A DNA stretch of 64,000 nt from Leptodontidium sp. MPI-SDFR-AT-0119 (Eukaryota; Ascomycota; Leotiomycetes; Helotiales; Leptodontidiaceae): NCBI GenBank assembly GCA_020726505.1, contig JAHLEZ010000013.1, forward strand, positions 186,001-250,000, written 5' to 3'. The translations under genes were made by a program, and so were the position numbers. Below, one piece after another: positions 9,518 through 20,785 of this stretch. The notes below the pieces were generated by a model. The model saw only the letters and a list, made by a program, of their open reading frames with translations. It made no database searches and was not told where the DNA came from. Numbering within the stretch: the first letter of the stretch is position 1; each line of letters begins with the position of its first letter.

Positions 9518-11373
9518 TTAAGCATGAGGAGGATACCTCCTCCCATCCACTCCCCTCACAGGACTAGCGTATCTCCTATCCCCTCTCTCCCTATCCCTTT
9601 CCCTCTCCCTAAAACTCCTCCCATCAGGCACGGCAGGCGGTTCCCTCCCATTAACAACAGCCTCCCTATCACGTTCGCGATCTCTATGTCTATGCCTCCC
9701 TTCCTGCCCACTCCCTCTCCCTTCATCCTCATAACTACCCCTCTGACTCCTCTCTCTATCCCTATCCCTCTCCCTCCTCTTAAACTCCCTCTCCCTATCA
9801 TCTCTAAACCGGCCTCCACTCCCAACATCCTCTTCTAAACTCCCCCCACTAGTACTCTTCCACAACTCCTTGACGGCATCACCATCCAGGTCTTTCCAGC
9901 GGACATTCCCACCACTTCCTCCACTCCTACTGCTACTCCTAGGCTTAGCCCGCTCGCGATCCCTCTCTCTATCCCTCTTCCCCAATAAGAAAGGCGCCGA
10001 AAGCTTGCCCGTGATATCAATAGGTATACTCGGGAAACTCCTCCGTTTCCTCGCCTCTTCCTCCTCTTTATCCCTCCCACGCTCCCTCTCTCTCGCGCGC
10101 CTCTGATCAGCAGGCTCACCCGCCATCGAATACCTGACCGCAACAGGCGGCGCAGGCCCTTGCCGCTCATGCGCATAACTCCTGCGTCTCCTCCTCCTCT
10201 CCGTGATAGGAGTGTCAGGACTCCCATCTTCGCTACTACTCGCATCCTCGCTCATACTCCCCCGTCTCGCATGTCGAGGATGGCTATGCCGCCTCGTATG
10301 ATCCTCCCGATCCATCGGCGGCGGAACCGGGGAGTCCACAGGACTGGGAATGGCATTCTCGGGGAAACTAGCTCTGCGCCCTCTCCCCGGCCGCGTCGCT
10401 GGATCTTCCGGCGCGAGGAACTGTCTTGCGCGATGTGAGGGAGATCGCGAGAGGCCTGGTCGGACAGGAACAGGTACGGTGCCTCGTATGCCTGCGCTAG
10501 AGACGTGGTGATATGCCATCGGTCGTCCGCCTGGGCCACGCATCGATTTCGGCTCGAAGTAATCGGGCTCGACTCGTGGTCGAGGCGGTCGCACATGTGT
10601 ATATCCCGCTTGCACTTTTGGTCGAGGAGGTAGATGGGGGCGGAGCTCGTCTTCGGTTGGGGAGGCTCGCTGTCGTAGTTCTTGTGCGCATTTGTCGTGC
10701 CATTCCGCTATTCCGACGTCGGGGACGAGGGGGAAGGCTTCTTGTGGGAGGGGTAGGGGGAAGGGTAGACCCGTGAGGGGGTTGAATATGGGGAAGAGTC
10801 GGATTGCATTTTGGATGAAGGGGACATGCTCTTCTGGTCCGAGCAGGATCTCGATGCTCTGCCAGCGGACGAAGCCTTTCTGTGTGAGAGCTGGGATGGA
10901 AGGAGGGGAGAAGTCGTTCGTAGTCGGTTGGAGGGTATGTTGACAGCCTATGGAGGCGTAGATCCAGGATATGGAGGGGTGAGGGACGTCGACGAAGAGG
11001 GCTGTAGTACAGAGTGTCAGTTGTAGCCTTGCAGATGCATGAAGTATAGACAAACAGTCATAATTCCCACCCACAGCCTTGTAGAAGCAGGCCAACTTGT
11101 CCGGCGTCAGAGCCTTCTCGTCTGTATTTCCTACCGACTCGCTCTACATCTCATCAGCCTTGTCCTTATCTCCATCTCCATCTCCATTACCCCACTACTC
11201 ACGATATAGGTCGCTATGCCACGCAGCAGCGCCTCCAGCACCTTTGTCGGCTTCTTGTCCGCTTCAAACAGGTATCCATAGTAAGTCTTCGCATCTGCCG
11301 CAGTCGACGTGGAAGGCTGTGGCGGCGGGGCTTGGGGTTCTGGTTGGGGTGGACATTGGGTCTGAGAAGACAT
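9518..11373 (-). CDS. DUF7514-like protein with Arg/Asp/Glu-rich tail
   Basis: Three exons (11373-11203, 11143-11056, 11001-9518) give 580 residues. After a Pro/Gln-rich start comes a conserved block: YGYLFEADKKPTKVLEALLR, KLACFYKAVGGNYDSLF, SISWIYASIGCQHTLQP. I associate this block with a fungal domain of unknown function (DUF7514, from memory). The 54-base second intron (11002-11055) is an exact multiple of three and has no stop, so reading through it would hide it. Splicing restores YDSLFVDVPHP. The last 350 residues are low-complexity and very basic and acidic, with RERERD-type repeats resembling RNA-binding or splicing-associated disordered tails. Function unknown; nuclear location is inference from composition. 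Confidence 0.82.
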
Positions 11374-12543
11374 GATCACCAGCGTGTATCAGCGTCCGTC
11401 GCGTTGGTCGTGTTGGTGGAGGGAGGATGGGATATTCTCATCGTTGAAGTTTGCTGCGGAGGATGGGATTTGCTTTTGTCGCGAAGTGAAGTCTGCCTGC
11501 CCTGCCTGCTTGCACTGGCTCATATCCTGACTGACGCCTTGGGCAATCCAGTAAGAAGCTGGGTTGAGCTGACCTGCCTGGCGTGGTGGTTCGTTCCTTC
11601 GTTGTCCCTCGTGGGAGAATAAGCGGAATCATCCGAATGGAGGGAGCGGTGAGGAAATATGTAAGGAAGAGAAGAACATGAGGGGCCGCCATACTTGTAC
11701 GATATTCGGGGCGGGATCTTCTTGCCCATGATGCTTGAGCGTTCCATGTTTTGTTTACATATGATGTTTACTTTCTTCTTCGCTTCCTGTCTTTGGAGAG
11801 AAATCTGAATTGAGAAAGAGTTCTTGGGGAGGAGGATTGTGGATATCCTTTTAGGGACGGCTCGCGCCGTGTTCGGGAAGGCCAAGACTTGAGTGGGTCT
11901 ACTCTGTGCGCTGCACTGTCTGCATGCATAGAGGCTTGAAGAATATTATTATTAATTGAGATGTGTTTGAAAAGGCACGACATGTTGGAGATCAGTTCCT
12001 TTGGTAGGATTTGAAGCGTCTATTCCTTCAGTTTCTAGTTTCTAAAAGAAAAAAATTATATTGAGCTCACCCACTTTCCCAACCTAAATATTCTTGACCA
12101 AGTGGTCAATCTTAAGGAAACCAGAGAGTTCACTGTGAAACATTCCAAAAGACTGTACCGTTCTCGTCTGTTTTAAATTTCGATTTTTTCAATCAGTTGT
12201 TCGTACAGTACTGCAGCTTCTTCGTGCAACTGGAATCAGATTCATTCAAGAGCAGACATCAACTCATCTAACGAATAATCAGTCGAAGACAAAAGCAGGA
12301 AGAACAAAATATTATGTTATGTACTATCAACTCTATATGGGTATCGTATGTGCTCCTCATCAACCAGAAAGAAACAATCAATTTCAGCTCTTTCAAAAAT
12401 CAAACCCGCAATCCAAAATCCCATCCCAAGATATCCCAATCACCAGTCGCCAATCAAACTCCAACACTTTCCCCAAACGCCTTACAAAATCGCAACCCAA
12501 AACGCTATCAAGAAAAACACTCTCCTACTCTCCTTCCCTAGGT
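11374..12543. other. intergenic
   Basis: About 1.2 kb between the DUF7514-like start and the arrestin-gene stop. Upstream promoter and 3' flank presumably lie here. Open frames here are short and have no domain signal. Confidence 0.55.
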
Positions 12544-14082
12544 TTACCCTCTTCCAGGATCAACAACCCGTCTTGGGGCAAAAGCATCATAGCTAGGAGG
12601 CAATTCCAAATCCGACGAACCCAACACACTCCTCCCAATCAATTCTTCGCGTGGAACTTCCAACACTCTTGGTCTGAGATACTCCTCCGCTTCTTGTTCA
12701 GCCAATTCAATAGCCGCCTCTTCAGCCGTAATAGAAGCTCTACGGCCGTTATTCCCATCAGCTGCGATTTGAACTGGGACGTATAGGTTCACAGTCGATG
12801 CAGGCACACCGGTCCCGGGGGTGTGGATGGTGAGAGAGAGAGCGATACAGTATGCCCGTGATGTGATGCAGGAGTGGAATGTTGGGATCCAGTGTTTCGA
12901 GGCTGGAAGGGTAATCGGCACTAGGATGCTGGCGGTGTAGTACGTGTTGTTTTCTTTCTGGGGTGGAGTGTGTACGTTGTCGGATGAGCAGTCGTCTGAG
13001 GAACTTGTTGAGGTCGATGAACCTCGTCGGCTGTATGCTGGTGATGAGCATTGCTGAGTCCAAACAACTGATTCCACGCAACGAGAGTTGATGGCTACAG
13101 AAGTATCATAAATACCCCTCGTAGTCTCGAAGTGTACTTGCTGACTGAAGTGTGCTGGGAAATCTACTGCCGGTCTCGTGGAGAAGAATGTTGTTGACTT
13201 GATCTTGGTCGTCAGACCACCTAGTCTTGGTGGCTGAGAAGTGGCATCGTGAGGATCGAATCGGAGGTTGACAGTAGCCATTGTCGTTGGCTGTGTAGTG
13301 GCTGTTGCTGTAGGCGATGGGATAACCAGAGCACCTGGCTGCTCAGCAGAAACCGTGATCTTGCCCAACTTCCCAGAAAACATGCCCTTCTTCAATGATT
13401 TCGCCTTGCTCAAAGCATAATCCTTATCTGCATCTCTGATGTTCATTGGGGGTGCTTCGGCGACAGCTGGAATGATGTGAAGCTTCTTCATGCCTTCTGC
13501 CAAGACCATCTCCTTCCCATCTCGGTCCCTGCTCCTGATGACCTTGACCCTGACACCATAATTGACTATCGCCATATCAGGCGCCAGATCATCTCGGATT
13601 GAAAGAGTTCGATCGCCCATGCTCGGAGGCAGTTGCATGTGTGCATGTTGGACATGGTCACCAACTACAGAGTGCGAACAAGCTCTCGGAAGCAATTGGT
13701 CAGGAACAACAAAGTTGAAAGGGAAAATGTATGTCCTGCCAGCCTCGGCAACTCGTGGTTGAGGATAGTCGGATTCCTTGATTGGCATGACGAGTTTGAG
13801 GAAGTTGTGTCTGGCTGTAGTGCGAGATTTGACGGTGTGAGGAGATAGATTCTCAATAGCTGTTCTTACTATGCCCTCGAATGTTATTTGGATCTCGTCG
13901 AATCGAGCGTCATGTGGAGCTGTGATGTTGACTTTCCCAGAAAGAGCATCGAATGTTGTATAGACTTTTCTGTCATGGTGATTGTCCAGGACAATATCCA
14001 TGTCTGGACGGGCATTCTGGGCAATCTTCTTGTAGGCCGAGGCGATAGTGCCAGTGGTCGAATGGATAGAAGAAGAGGACAT
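12544..14082 (-). CDS. arrestin-domain (Bul1/ART-like) adaptor protein
   Basis: A single exon of 512 residues from the only in-frame ATG (14082). The N-terminal half is an arrestin-like beta-sandwich (MDIVLDNHHDRKVYTTFD, SGKVNITAPHDARFDEIQIT, YIFPFNFVVPDQLLPRAC). The C-terminal half repeats the fold (KHWIPTFHSCITSRAYCIAL, NLYVPVQI) and ends with LPPSYDAF, a PPxY motif. In fungi such proteins bring Rsp5-type ubiquitin ligases (via PPxY binding to WW domains) to plasma-membrane permeases for endocytosis. A frame extends about 110 codons upstream without an ATG and includes a CT-rich leader, so it is treated as 5' untranslated. The Bul1-like versus other arrestin-like assignment is not certain. 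Confidence 0.85.
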   Translation of the reverse strand: MSSSSIHSTTGTIASAYKKIAQNARPDMDIVLDNHHDRKVYTTFDALSGKVNITAPHDARFDEIQITFEGIVRTAIENLSPHTVKSRTTARHNFLKLVMPIKESDYPQPRVAEAGRTYIFPFNFVVPDQLLPRACSHSVVGDHVQHAHMQLPPSMGDRTLSIRDDLAPDMAIVNYGVRVKVIRSRDRDGKEMVLAEGMKKLHIIPAVAEAPPMNIRDADKDYALSKAKSLKKGMFSGKLGKITVSAEQPGALVIPSPTATATTQPTTMATVNLRFDPHDATSQPPRLGGLTTKIKSTTFFSTRPAVDFPAHFSQQVHFETTRGIYDTSVAINSRCVESVVWTQQCSSPAYSRRGSSTSTSSSDDCSSDNVHTPPQKENNTYYTASILVPITLPASKHWIPTFHSCITSRAYCIALSLTIHTPGTGVPASTVNLYVPVQIAADGNNGRRASITAEEAAIELAEQEAEEYLRPRVLEVPREELIGRSVLGSSDLELPPSYDAFAPRRVVDPGRG

Positions 14083-17000
14083 TTTGGCAAACCTGTGACG
14101 AAAATAAAGGGGTCCCTCACGAGGGGAAAAGACAAAGATAAGTAGTCTGTCGATAAGTAAGGGTTTGGAGGTAATTGGTCCTGATGCAGCCTCGATGCGG
14201 GGAAGTTGTTGCACGAGACACACAACCAAGAAGGAGCAAGGCTCTTGGAGGTATGCGATGTGATGAGAGAGACTCGACTTGCTTCTTGCTTCTTGCTTCT
14301 TGGTGAATGATAAGAGCCAAAAAAAGAAGGGGATTGCTGTACCTTTATATTCTTTGACTATAATGCTTGGTTTGAGCAGGTTGTCTGAAGAGGAATGGCG
14401 GGCCTGAGTCACTTGAGATTATTTTTCCCATACCTTCACACTACTCCATGTATGGGATGTACATGGATCTCCAGGCTCCCCAAGCAAGCAAAGCAGGCCG
14501 ACGACGGACCCACGATTGAAGTGGGTGTGATGCACGTTCCAATACGCCTTGTGGTCTGCATGGGACAGCTCCTGTATGGCTCCAGGATAGGTAGCATGGC
14601 GCCAGGTGGATTACCACAACCCTTGCCAAGTTCCTCAGTCCACTTGGGAGGCTGCATTGTGATTGGTCGCCCTTGGCATCACACCCAATATTAAGTCAGC
14701 ATGGTTCAGCCTTCTCCGTCACCGTTGTTGGGGATTTTGGGCGTGGAAGCAGTCCTCCGCCTTTTGCATTTCTCAGCATTCGCTTGTGAAATCGATGTTC
14801 GAGTTTCCCCCTGAATCCTCTCGTTTAACTCCGCTTACGACAAAACACACGCATCTCACCCTCTCTCTCAATGAAGTCACAACAAAAAATAACCCAAGGA
14901 TCTTGGCAAGAATTCTCGAGAACTTCTAGAATATCCACAGCTTCTAGAATCCCCATGCAAGGAACATCATCACAAAAATTCTCCTCACTAATGATCCCAA
15001 ATCCAGTCACAACACTCCAATGTCCCGTTTCTCCAGCACCGAAGCGAACTCCGTGTTGAATCCCGAGGACCCACGACCCCATAAATCTTTACCCCCAGGG
15101 AAAATTCTAACCCGACAGCATCGTTTCTCTGTGTCAACCCCGACAATACTTAACGTACACGGTCACCCCTCGTGAAGTCCTGCTCATAGGGGAATACAAA
15201 ACACCAGAAACAATCTCGCCAGCGCTGCAGACCTGGCGACACGCACCATCGTGAAAATTTTCCTTGGGCTATGGGTGGATTATGTGGTAATGAGGCCGGT
15301 GAGTACGAGGAGCGTGCTGGATGGGTTGGATGATGGCATTTCAGGTGGAATCTGTTAGGTGTCTGACGGTGAGATGAGCATTGAAACCAGGAGAATGAGC
15401 GTCTGAACCCCGTGCATGAGCTCATCGGATTAAGGGGTCAAAGGTGCTCGGTTGGCACACCGTGTTTTGTTCAGGCTGTCTCGTGGCGAGCTGACGCCTT
15501 GCAATCGACAAGTCGTTGTGGATTTGGCGAGCTGGGCGTGGCGTTCCCCAAGAGTCCAGGCCGGCACGCAACATCCGAAGTCCATCCAGGTGGTTTGTGG
15601 TTGTATTAGGTCAGCAATTCGAGGTTCATAATGAGCTGATGAGCATCGACTCCTCACCCCTCATCCCCTAATTAATAAGGGAGTTTCAAAATGAAGCTTA
15701 CGAGACGATGCTCTCATCATCGAAATCCATTGTTTAAGCTATTGGATATCCCTCACACAACAATTCCTCTGATTTGCATCTAAACATTTCACTATCCCCA
15801 CAACTTCGGTGATCCCCCGAAGTCGGAACTCCGTATAGACCTCACTTTCAGGCCAGGAGTCATCTCAAGCTCCTACTCTAAACACGGCGTCTATTAAGCC
15901 TTTCTTACATACGTACTGCCGAATGGGGATTTGCTGTGGGAGAAATCAATTAATCTACTGCGGTGTTGTGGAGAAGGTGTATTTTATGGCTTTTGTGGCT
16001 TGGTCGTTTGACTCACTCAAGTTGTTCTAATCAATTGCCAGCTACTTACTGTTGTTGCATTTGACGATATATGTGCAAATGCAGTTTTCCTCTTTTTATT
16101 CACTGTATTGAGTCAGTTTGCTTGGCTTTTCTCGATCATACTTCCTTAGTGTGCTAGTCATTTGACAGCCACATCCGAAGCTGACGCATTTGGCATTGAC
16201 ATAGGTTTGATTTGTGCCAATTTGGCTCATTATAATCTACTCGCTTCTAAGATCTCATGCATATCCATCTTCTTCTTCGGCCGTAGATTCAAAGCTGCGG
16301 ACAGAGCAGCTTCAGACAGTGACGACTGGAAACGCCCGACTGGGTTCAGCGATTCGTACAAACCGGGTAGAGGATTATGGAGTCTGGCCACAAGTCTCTG
16401 CTTCTTAACCCTCCTTCACAAGTACGCTGTCCTTGCTTTCATTCTTTGCCAGATAGCAGCTGAAAATGCACGCCGAGTAACACAGTTTCCTAAACGATAG
16501 AAAGCACCTTGGATTTATGACCGATTCTCATTGGCTTTGACTCGAAACTCGAAATAATTCAGAAGCATCTCAATACTCGCTCAACATTCGAATAATCGAC
16601 ACACGGATACAGATTATACCTCCAGGCTTCTCATTGCCGTTCTTAGTGTTGCTAGCCCAGCTAGCCACGCCAGCCACGCCAGAGTCGATATGCCAATCTC
16701 TGCTTGCAACATACCATTTTTCACGAGATAGTCATGCACCGATCGAAACACAAGTCTAATACCGACCGGGGATAATTTGGCTGCGAGAAGGCGAGCGGTG
16801 AGCGTGGTGGCTGTGGACAGATAGAGGGGTAAAGCACACACAAGGTCAAGAGAGACCAAATTCCACCATAAGTAAGTCATAACTCCGCATTCTGAAATTT
16901 TGCACCAAGAGTTCTAAAAGACGTTCATAAACTGTTCTCTTCCTCGACGGGTAAACTAAAAAATGTGGTGTGCTTACATCTCCATTTTCAGTGGACGAAA

Positions 17001-18064
17001 CCAATACATTCCCGAACGACAATGACCGTAACTTGGATATACTATTCCAATTTTGCAAAACAAGACGCTTCAAAGATATATCACTGAACACCCCCAAATT
17101 AATTGCAATACATCGCCCAGAGAAGACTACAATCAAATATTCGAATTCCTCAATTCATAATCAACGAAACCGCTACCATCCGGAGAGATACATGGGGAGC
17201 CACGAGTTCACAAGCAGTATATTCAAGTGCAGATGCTCTGAATTAAGAAGATGGTGGCAACTCGGGATACTTACTTCCTTTTCCATCACACATGGGCTTC
17301 AGATTACGAGGATATCCTTCCTTAGGGACCTGTGAGGATTGAGATATCAACGACTATATTCTGCACTCAGTTGGAGAAAGAAGGGGGGGTGAAATACACA
17401 CATCTATGTTGATGGTGATGCTCGTACTGAAGCAGGAAGAGTGGCAGAGCACGACTGATGGCTCCAGCGCCTGCAAATTAATGGGTCTGAAATTGCAAAG
17501 CACCTCTAAATCAGTGTTGGGATCGGTATGTTTACTGGTTTTGTTACTTGGCCGGGATCTCGACACCTCCCACTTCCATTGATATAGATCACGTACTGTG
17601 CTTTGCTCGGCCTGTTGCTCATTTATCAAAACAACCATCGCCAATTTAGACTCCGATACCAAGCAAATAAGTCACAGATAAGCTTATAACCTCGGGCCCG
17701 CCAAGAAGTTATGCATTTCGATTTATCCTCATCTCGTGATGTTGCGTCATTTATTGCGTTTCGGAATTTCTGAGCAGGAATTCGTAGGAACATGCTTGTT
17801 GTGCAGGCACGGACGGGCCTTCAGCACCATGGCTCTGGGCTCAGCGGCCCCCCCCCCCCCCCTATTCTTGTATATACTCAGTTGCTCCCTACGAGCCTCC
17901 TTTTACAGAATCAGACAACTGAACTACCGCTTTGAGAGCACCTACTCTATGCTCCACTTCTGCACGACAATGCTTTAATAAGCGATACACAGCTTCGGTC
18001 AGATCTCTCGAACAATCCTAATTTGTGTATAATCCAACTTCTTGCTTGCATATCTGCAATTTCT
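14083..18064. other. gene-poor stretch of about 4 kb
   Basis: No frame in this interval shows a family motif, codon-length exons with matched splice phases, or an ATG-initiated frame over 110 codons. A run of about 15 C residues lies at 17848-17862. I found no terminal inverted repeats or transposase-like frame by eye. Unannotated long noncoding RNA cannot be excluded. Confidence 0.5.
17848..17862. repeat. poly-C homopolymer run
   Basis: About 15 consecutive C residues in noncoding sequence 200 bases upstream of the SDR-like gene. Likely length-variable. Confidence 0.8.
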
Positions 18065-19019
18065 ATGTCCCACTCTGTACCGTCTCTCATCACTTCAACA
18101 ACGTCAACCATCTCAAATAGAACGGCGCTAGCTGCCGGCAATATTACAACCACACGACACTCGACGACCTACGATTACATTTCTCCAATCAATCTGGACC
18201 TGGCTGGGAAAAACGTTCTGATCACAGGGGCAGCTTGGCAGGATGGCGTCGGATATGCTACAGCTACAGCATTTGCGCGTGCAGGAGCTTCAGCGATAGC
18301 ATTAGCTGATTTGAATGGTGTGTCCAACTATCTTGTTATGAAGCTGAAGCTGGCTGCAACGCAAGCCGGACGTTCAGAGCCTATGGTGCTGAGCTATACC
18401 GTTGACATCTCAAAGGAAGCCAGTGTTCAAGCCATGCATGAAATCGTATTAAAGGAGTTTGATGGACGTCTGGATATCGTCGTCAACAATGCTGCTCACA
18501 TGGAACCATACAAGTCGTTGCTCGTTTCAGACCCAATTATATATTGGCGAACATGGGAAGTCAATATTCACGGACTCTTGAATATTGCTCGTGCCTTTCT
18601 TCCAATGCAACTTTCGACTCGAGAAAGGAGCAACGGGTTATCTACAATGATCAACGTATCCTCCTCAGGGGCGTTGAGTGCTCGTCCAGGAAGCGCGAGC
18701 TATCGGAGCTCAAAGCTTGCGATTTTGAGGTTGACTGAGTCACTACAAATGGAATACGGTGATCAAGGACTCCTGACCTTCTCTGTCAATCCGGGTGCAA
18801 TCAAGACCAAGATTACCGAGACTTTGCCCGAGCAGGTGCGCAATTCGTTTCCTGATTCTCCAGAGATAGCTGGAGATACGATTGCATAATTAGCTGCTAA
18901 ACATGTCGAGTAGCTTGGTGGAAGGTACGTGAGTTGTCTATAGGACATGGGAAGAGTTGATGAATAAGAAGGATGAAATTATCGAGAAGGATTTGCTTAA
19001 AATGAGGATGGCTTTCTAA
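18065..19019 (+). pseudogene. short-chain dehydrogenase/reductase, 3' end mutated
   Basis: The frame from 18065 has Rossmann features: KNVLITGAAWQDGVG as the nucleotide loop (slightly long), DIVVNNAA, MINVSSSGAL and the active-site pair in SASYRSSKLA (YxxxK). It stops at TAA 18887-18889, just before where fungal relatives continue with a Trp-containing tail. Reading on gives LAAKHVE, TAG (18911), LGGRYVSC, L, TAG (18941), DM. After dropping one G near 18950 it continues in frame as EELMNKKDEIIEKDLLKM to TAA at 19017-19019. Stops sit where the family normally has Trp (TGG to TAG/TAA), and there is one +1 shift. The catalytic core is intact, so a truncated 274-residue protein may still be made, but I call it a pseudogene. 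Confidence 0.75.
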
Positions 19020-19305
19020 GTTATCTCCGGTGGAGTCGGCTGTTCTCAGCTCCCCATAGCTACAAGATACATGAAATTGATGAAAATTCGAGATGTTACG
19101 GTAGAAGAACCGAATCCTCATTTTCCATCCAAGTATGCAGATCAAAGTTCAAAGTTCAAGCTCAACGTATTCCTGTCAACAACCACTTCCGGAACTACTC
19201 AAACTACTTAGACTATCCCAAAATTCATGCGTCGCTAAACAATCTCATCCGTTGCTCTACTCCCACACCCTAAACTCTTCACCAAACCACATCGATCTCT
19301 CTTCC

Positions 19306-19710
19306 TCACGACTGCACCAAACCCAACCCTGTAAAAGTAACCACTACAGCCCCAGCACATAACACCCAAATTCCCTGATCCCATCCTCTCGGCCCTTTCG
19401 TGGCAACCCACGTATCCGCTACGCAGACTAGAGTCCATGCTAGTGTCAGGACTCCCATCTCCTTCTCCTTCCCTTCGCGATAGAACCAGAATAGCGCTCC
19501 TGCAGCGGCCACGTCACGTATACCGAGGAATACCATTGCTTTTTCTGTGATAGAGCGGCCTTCCGGTGTAGTGGGAATGACTCCAAGAGATTCTGCGGCA
19601 ACTGGCGGTGCGATTATAGATAGAGATCCAAGGGCGAAGATAGTGGTAGTGAGGCCGAGGCCAACGAGACGCCATGTTGAGTTGGTGAGGAGGCGGTTAG
19701 GGAAAGCCAT
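19306..19710 (-). CDS. small four-span membrane protein, DUF4267 type
   Basis: A single exon of 134 residues. Hydrophobic segments lie near residues 14-36, 60-78, 85-105 and 112-130. The pattern WRLVGLGLTTTIFALGSLSI, then EKAMVFLGIRDVAAAGALFW, then MGVLTLAWTLVCVADTWV matches fungal DUF4267 proteins as I remember them. The fold is probably a small helical bundle in an internal or plasma membrane; function unknown. It converges on the 3' end of the SDR pseudogene, with 286 bases between. Confidence 0.8.
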   Translation of the reverse strand: MAFPNRLLTNSTWRLVGLGLTTTIFALGSLSIIAPPVAAESLGVIPTTPEGRSITEKAMVFLGIRDVAAAGALFWFYREGKEKEMGVLTLAWTLVCVADTWVATKGPRGWDQGIWVLCAGAVVVTFTGLGLVQS

Positions 19711-20785
19711 TGTAAAGTCAGCTTTAGGGAATCAATTTCGGATTCCGTAAGAGATGTGGGAAGTTTGAATAAAACTTTGGGCGAAGGAGTGTTTAGATGA
19801 AGGAGTTTTCGGATGAAGGGGTGTCTGGATGCAGGAGCCTATGGATGAAGTAGATTTTAAGTGAGATAGCTTACATATAAGTCAAGGGAAATTAAAGAAG
19901 GATTACAAATGGCCAGTTGCTGAGATGACCGAGAAGGGTGGGGGGGAAGCAGCGAGGCATGTCTTTCAGTGCCCGGAGAGGATGGCCAGAGTAAAACAGT
20001 ACCGTGGCCGTCACACCGGTAACTAATCATGCTTATATATCCCTACTAGTACTACTTCCTGTTTGTGTTTTCCCCACAGCGATTCCGCATCCCACATGAA
20101 GACCATCTCCAACTCTCCATTTCTTTGAAATTGCAGACATGTTTCTATCTGGGGCATACTAATCGTCTGTCACTCCCACCAGCCTCAACTGATCTTTCCA
20201 GAGTGCAAATAAAATTAGCATACCTACGAATGGAGCCAAGCCAAGCTTCTGATACGGTCTTAGCACCATATCCTTATAAAATGAAAAGCTCCGCCTGACA
20301 CATGGCACGGAGACACGGACTAACACACTTCAAGAATTTAGAGTTCACGCTATCATTACAAAGAATCTGCTAAAATGCTAGAACAACAGAGTTAGGAACA
20401 TGGGTCGCCGATGCGTATTTATTCAACAAGGTAGAGGATTGAAGGATGTAGCAGTGGCAGAGTCAACACCTGATTAAGCGAGATGCTGAAGCGAAAGCGA
20501 ACCAGTGTACAGTAGACGTAGTGTAAACATCTTTACGCAGGCCGCCGCATTACGTGACAATGTGCAGAATGGAGATCAATACAGAAAATAGAAGCTCTTC
20601 ACTAGAGTGGGAAAGTACCTCTAAATCAAAGTTCGCGGCTCGTGGTTGACATTGACGACAACACAAAGTCACCGGGCCAGCAGCTTCCAAAGCTGAAGGT
20701 CTCATATCATCGTAAAAACAGCATACGTTGCATAAAACGTAAATTCATAACCGGGTATCATAGTCCATGCCTTGCCTTGCCCTGC
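19711..20785. other. intergenic
   Basis: About 1.1 kb between the DUF4267-type start and the Scm3 stop. There are near-repeated phrases GATGAAGGAGTTT and GATGAAGGGGTGT around 19795-19825. I see no gene. Confidence 0.5.

Noticed and set aside
9556..10438. Several overlapping frames antisense or parallel to the Arg-rich tail
   Set aside because: Shadow frames caused by the purine-biased coding sequence.
14083..14412. In-frame upstream extension of the arrestin gene
   Set aside because: No ATG in the extension; begins with a GTG codon and reads like a leader.
15150..15425. 91-codon ATG-initiated minus frame
   Set aside because: Composition is random and no family resemblance; likely chance.
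16162..16500. 112-codon plus frame with hydrophobic runs
   Set aside because: Starts at TTG and has no recognisable motif or exon partners.
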